Both the position numbers and the translations under genes were made by a program. 64,000 nt of DNA from Viridibacterium silvisoli. GTDB lineage: Bacteria > Pseudomonadota > Gammaproteobacteria > Burkholderiales > Rhodocyclaceae. The stretch lies in assembly GCF_036017035.1 (NCBI RefSeq), contig NZ_JAYXHS010000001.1:558001-622000 (forward strand). The letters run 5' to 3'. Positions 62,097-64,000 of this stretch are shown in pieces. Position 1 is the first letter of the stretch; every line of letters begins with the position of its first letter. Under the pieces are notes generated by a model. The model did not search any database. It was given only the letters and a program-made list of their open reading frames with translations, and was not told where the DNA came from.

Positions 62097-62112
62097 CGTG
62101 AGAAATGTCACG
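62097..62112. promoter_or_regulatory. CRP-like palindrome CGTGA-N6-TCACG
   Basis: Extended site TTCCGTGA-N6-TCACGAAA, nearly identical to that at 34696-34711. It lies about 100 bases upstream of yggX and about 120 upstream of the TpsB gene, in the divergent promoter region. Confidence 0.4.
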
Positions 62113-62233
62113 AAACATCCCTGACCGAAGGGGCAAACGCTCAGCCCTGCATACTTTCGTATAGCTGGCAGGGCCGTGCGCGCTGGGTACTGTGGAATCA
62201 CTCCCGAATCACTCCACTACCCAGGCTGCTGCC

Positions 62234-64000
62234 ATGTCCCCCCTCCGATCGATTTCAACTCCACGCAAGACCCAGCTGGCGAGCAGTCTCGTCGCCGCTC
62301 TTGCCGTGCTGGCCTGCGCATCTGCCGCTGCCCAGACCACTCCTGCCATTCCGGCCAACGCAGGCGGCGCTGCCGATGCAGCCGCCCGCCTGCAGCGCGA
62401 AGAACTCGAGCGCCAGCGCCAGCAGATGGAACGCGACCAGCGCGCCCTGCCCGCACCCAGGGGCAGCGAGAGCACAACGCCGGTACCGAAGCAGAGCGAC
62501 ACCGACACGGTGTGTCGCGACATCAAGGAGATCGTCATCAGCGGTGGTACGCATCTGTCCGAATCGAAACGCAAAGAGCTCGCCGCGCCCTACCTCAAGC
62601 GCTGCCTGTTCGTGCGTGACATCGAGAAGCTGGTATCGGACATAACCACGTACTACATCCGCCAGGGCTACGTGACGACGCGCGCCTACATCCCGAAACA
62701 GGATCTGTCGAAAGGCCGTCTGGAAATCCTCGTCGTCGAAGGCACGGTGGAGAAAGTCAGCGTGCAGGATGGCGACAAGCGCAGCGTGTCGATCGGCAAC
62801 GTGCTGCCCGGCCTGAACGGTGAGATCCTCAACATCCGCGACCTCGAACAGGGCCTCGACCAGATCAATCGCCTGCAATCGAACAACGCCACCTTCGACA
62901 TCGTGCCCGGTGAGCAGGCCGGCGGCAGCACGGTGCTCGTCAAGAACACGCCGGCCTCACCGTTTCATGCCAGCCTGAGCGTGGATAACGAAGGCTCGAA
63001 AGCCACGGGCAAGACGCAGGTCGGCATCAGCGCCAGCGTCGACGACGTATTCGGCTTCAACGACTTCCTCAGCGCGAGTTACCGCCAGAGCGTGCCTGAA
63101 CATGACGACAGCCAGTTGTCGCGCACCGAGAGCGTCGCCTACATCCTGCCGCTCGGCTACAACACGCTGTCGCTGGCTTTCAGCAAGTCACGCTACGTCA
63201 CGCAGATCACCACCGCCAGCGGCTACGAGTTGCAGAGCAGCGGACGCTCGACGATCAGCTCGGCACGTTTCGATCGCGTCATCTATCGCAGCAGCAGCGA
63301 ACGCGCCTCACTCGCTGGCACGCTGAGCACCAAGAGCACGCGCAACTACCTCGACGACCAGTTGCTCGACGTCAGCAGCCGTAACCTGACCCTGTTCGAC
63401 GCCGACTTCAACTACACCGCCACCGTGCTCGGCAGTCTGGTGAGCATCGACCTCGGCCTGTCGCAAGGCCTCAAGGAACTCGACGCGCTGGAAGACCCCG
63501 ACTACCTGCCGCGCGAAGCACCGCGTGCGCAGTTCCTCAAGTACAAGTATGGCGCCAGCATTGCCCTGCCCTTCCGCGTCGGCAACTACGACGCCAGCTT
63601 CAGCAGCACGCTGGTCGGCCAGCAATCGCGCAACGCGCTGTACGGCTCGGAGCAGATCCTCGTCGGCAGCATTTACACGGTGCGTGGTTTCGTCGACACC
63701 AACCTCTCCGGCGACAACGGCTTCTACCTGCGCAACGACCTCGGCGTGCGTCTGCCCGTGTCATGGGCCGGCAATAGCTCACTGAGTCTGCGCCCGTATG
63801 TCGGAGTCGACTTCGGCCGCACCAGCATGCGCTACGCCGGCACTGACGCACCGGCCGGCAACCTCTCCGGCGTGGCCGTCGGCGTGAGCCTGAATGGGCG
63901 CTACGGCTCGTTCGACATCTTCACCGCGCGCCCGCTGAGCAAGCCTGACTTCATGCCGCGCGAGAGCAGCTCCACCTTCGCAAGGCTCAGTCTTTTCATT
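62234..64000 (+). CDS. TpsB-type outer-membrane transporter (ShlB/FhaC/CdiB family), cut at the end
   Basis: Outer-membrane transporter of a two-partner secretion system. The frame stays open to the window end (589 codons). Signal peptide LASSLVAALAVLACASAAAQ; a Gln/Arg-rich plug helix region (LQREELERQRQQMERDQRAL); two POTRA domains (IKEIVISGGTHLSESKRKEL, YYIRQGYVTTRAYIPKQD, GRLEILVVEGTVEKVSV); then a 16-strand barrel. The conserved motif 3 is present as SIYTVRGFVDTNLSGDNGFY. Strands such as LRPYVGVDFGRTS and LNGRYGSFDIFTARPLS follow. The visible sequence reaches about the full family length and only a few residues are probably missing. The matching secreted TpsA protein would be expected just downstream. 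Confidence 0.93.
   Translation, partial: MSPLRSISTPRKTQLASSLVAALAVLACASAAAQTTPAIPANAGGAADAAARLQREELERQRQQMERDQRALPAPRGSESTTPVPKQSDTDTVCRDIKEIVISGGTHLSESKRKELAAPYLKRCLFVRDIEKLVSDITTYYIRQGYVTTRAYIPKQDLSKGRLEILVVEGTVEKVSVQDGDKRSVSIGNVLPGLNGEILNIRDLEQGLDQINRLQSNNATFDIVPGEQAGGSTVLVKNTPASPFHASLSVDNEGSKATGKTQVGISASVDDVFGFNDFLSASYRQSVPEHDDSQLSRTESVAYILPLGYNTLSLAFSKSRYVTQITTASGYELQSSGRSTISSARFDRVIYRSSSERASLAGTLSTKSTRNYLDDQLLDVSSRNLTLFDADFNYTATVLGSLVSIDLGLSQGLKELDALEDPDYLPREAPRAQFLKYKYGASIALPFRVGNYDASFSSTLVGQQSRNALYGSEQILVGSIYTVRGFVDTNLSGDNGFYLRNDLGVRLPVSWAGNSSLSLRPYVGVDFGRTSMRYAGTDAPAGNLSGVAVGVSLNGRYGSFDIFTARPLSKPDFMPRESSSTFARLSLFI

Noticed and set aside
61607..62201. N-terminal extension of the purC frame
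   Set aside because: The extension runs through the yggX gene in another frame and lacks similarity to SAICAR synthetase; the ATG at 61607 has a ribosome binding site.

Overview
The window reads as a chromosomal segment of a GC-rich (about 65%) proteobacterium. A betaproteobacterium, possibly of the Rhodocyclales or Burkholderiales, fits best. The evidence is protein flavour: a SAICAR synthetase of about 298 residues, a MetH whose visible part resembles betaproteobacterial forms, the YqjD/YqjE/YqjK-like trio, the SpecificRecomb membrane protein, YggX, a fatty acid cis-trans isomerase and a 429-residue aspartate carbamoyltransferase with an N-terminal extension. This is inference from family knowledge, since no rRNA or tRNA gene is visible. 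Poly-serine linkers and plant-polysaccharide enzymes suggest a free-living degrader of plant material. I saw no prophage, insertion sequence, integrase or CRISPR array.

Layout. 1-2.5 kb: 3' part of metH and its terminator, then a REP-like inverted repeat. 2.8-6.5 kb: secreted beta-helix protein, GH105 unsaturated glycoside hydrolase and an acyltransferase-3 membrane protein. 6.5-13.8 kb: a TPR protein ending in a DUF4253-like domain, then a convergent MHYT-GGDEF / CSS-EAL pair (c-di-GMP synthesis against breakdown), then a CBS protein. 13.9-17.6 kb: a very long coiled-coil TonB-family protein, divergent from a glutathione peroxidase / DsbA-like / YjbQ run. 17.7-21.8 kb: secreted lectin-like protein, pyrB, a YebC-family protein, a lipoprotein and a His-rich small exported protein. 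22-26 kb: YhgE/Pip-type membrane protein, Yip1 protein and the DUF883/YqjE/YqjK stress-membrane trio. 26-34.5 kb: a large dCache-GAF-HD-GYP sensor, clsC, cti and a solitary TRAP-type binding protein. 34.7-41.3 kb: EamA exporter with a small membrane protein, Ig-like lipoprotein, Ldh2-family dehydrogenase, SpecificRecomb membrane protein, RNase H-like protein and LapA-like protein. 41.4-46.5 kb: GH43 arabinanase, frmA-frmB formaldehyde detoxification and a DUF4832 protein. 46.6-50 kb: DUF2325 protein, then an AP2-like DNA-binding protein overlapping rlhA. 50-60 kb: MFS exporter, patatin-like protein, dCache-GGDEF, EamA, rhomboid protease, acyltransferase 3, AEC transporter and azlCD. 60-64 kb: two overlapping small lipoproteins, purC, yggX and a TpsB (ShlB/CdiB-type) transporter cut by the window end.

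How the parts fit. Four c-di-GMP enzymes with different sensory domains make second-messenger signalling the commonest regulatory theme. Envelope maintenance is the second theme: cardiolipin synthase, cis-trans isomerase, TonB-family protein, TpsB, many lipoproteins and YqjD-type proteins. Plant-polysaccharide use is the third: GH105, beta-helix protein and GH43. No single locus stands out as an unmistakable new system. The items I find most worth following are the AP2-like/histone-tail gene coupled to rlhA, the TPR-DUF4253 protein, the ATCase with a DNA-binding-like N-terminus, the near-identical CRP-like palindromes at 34.7 and 62.1 kb, and the unrelated-sequence REP-like elements that share the same architecture.
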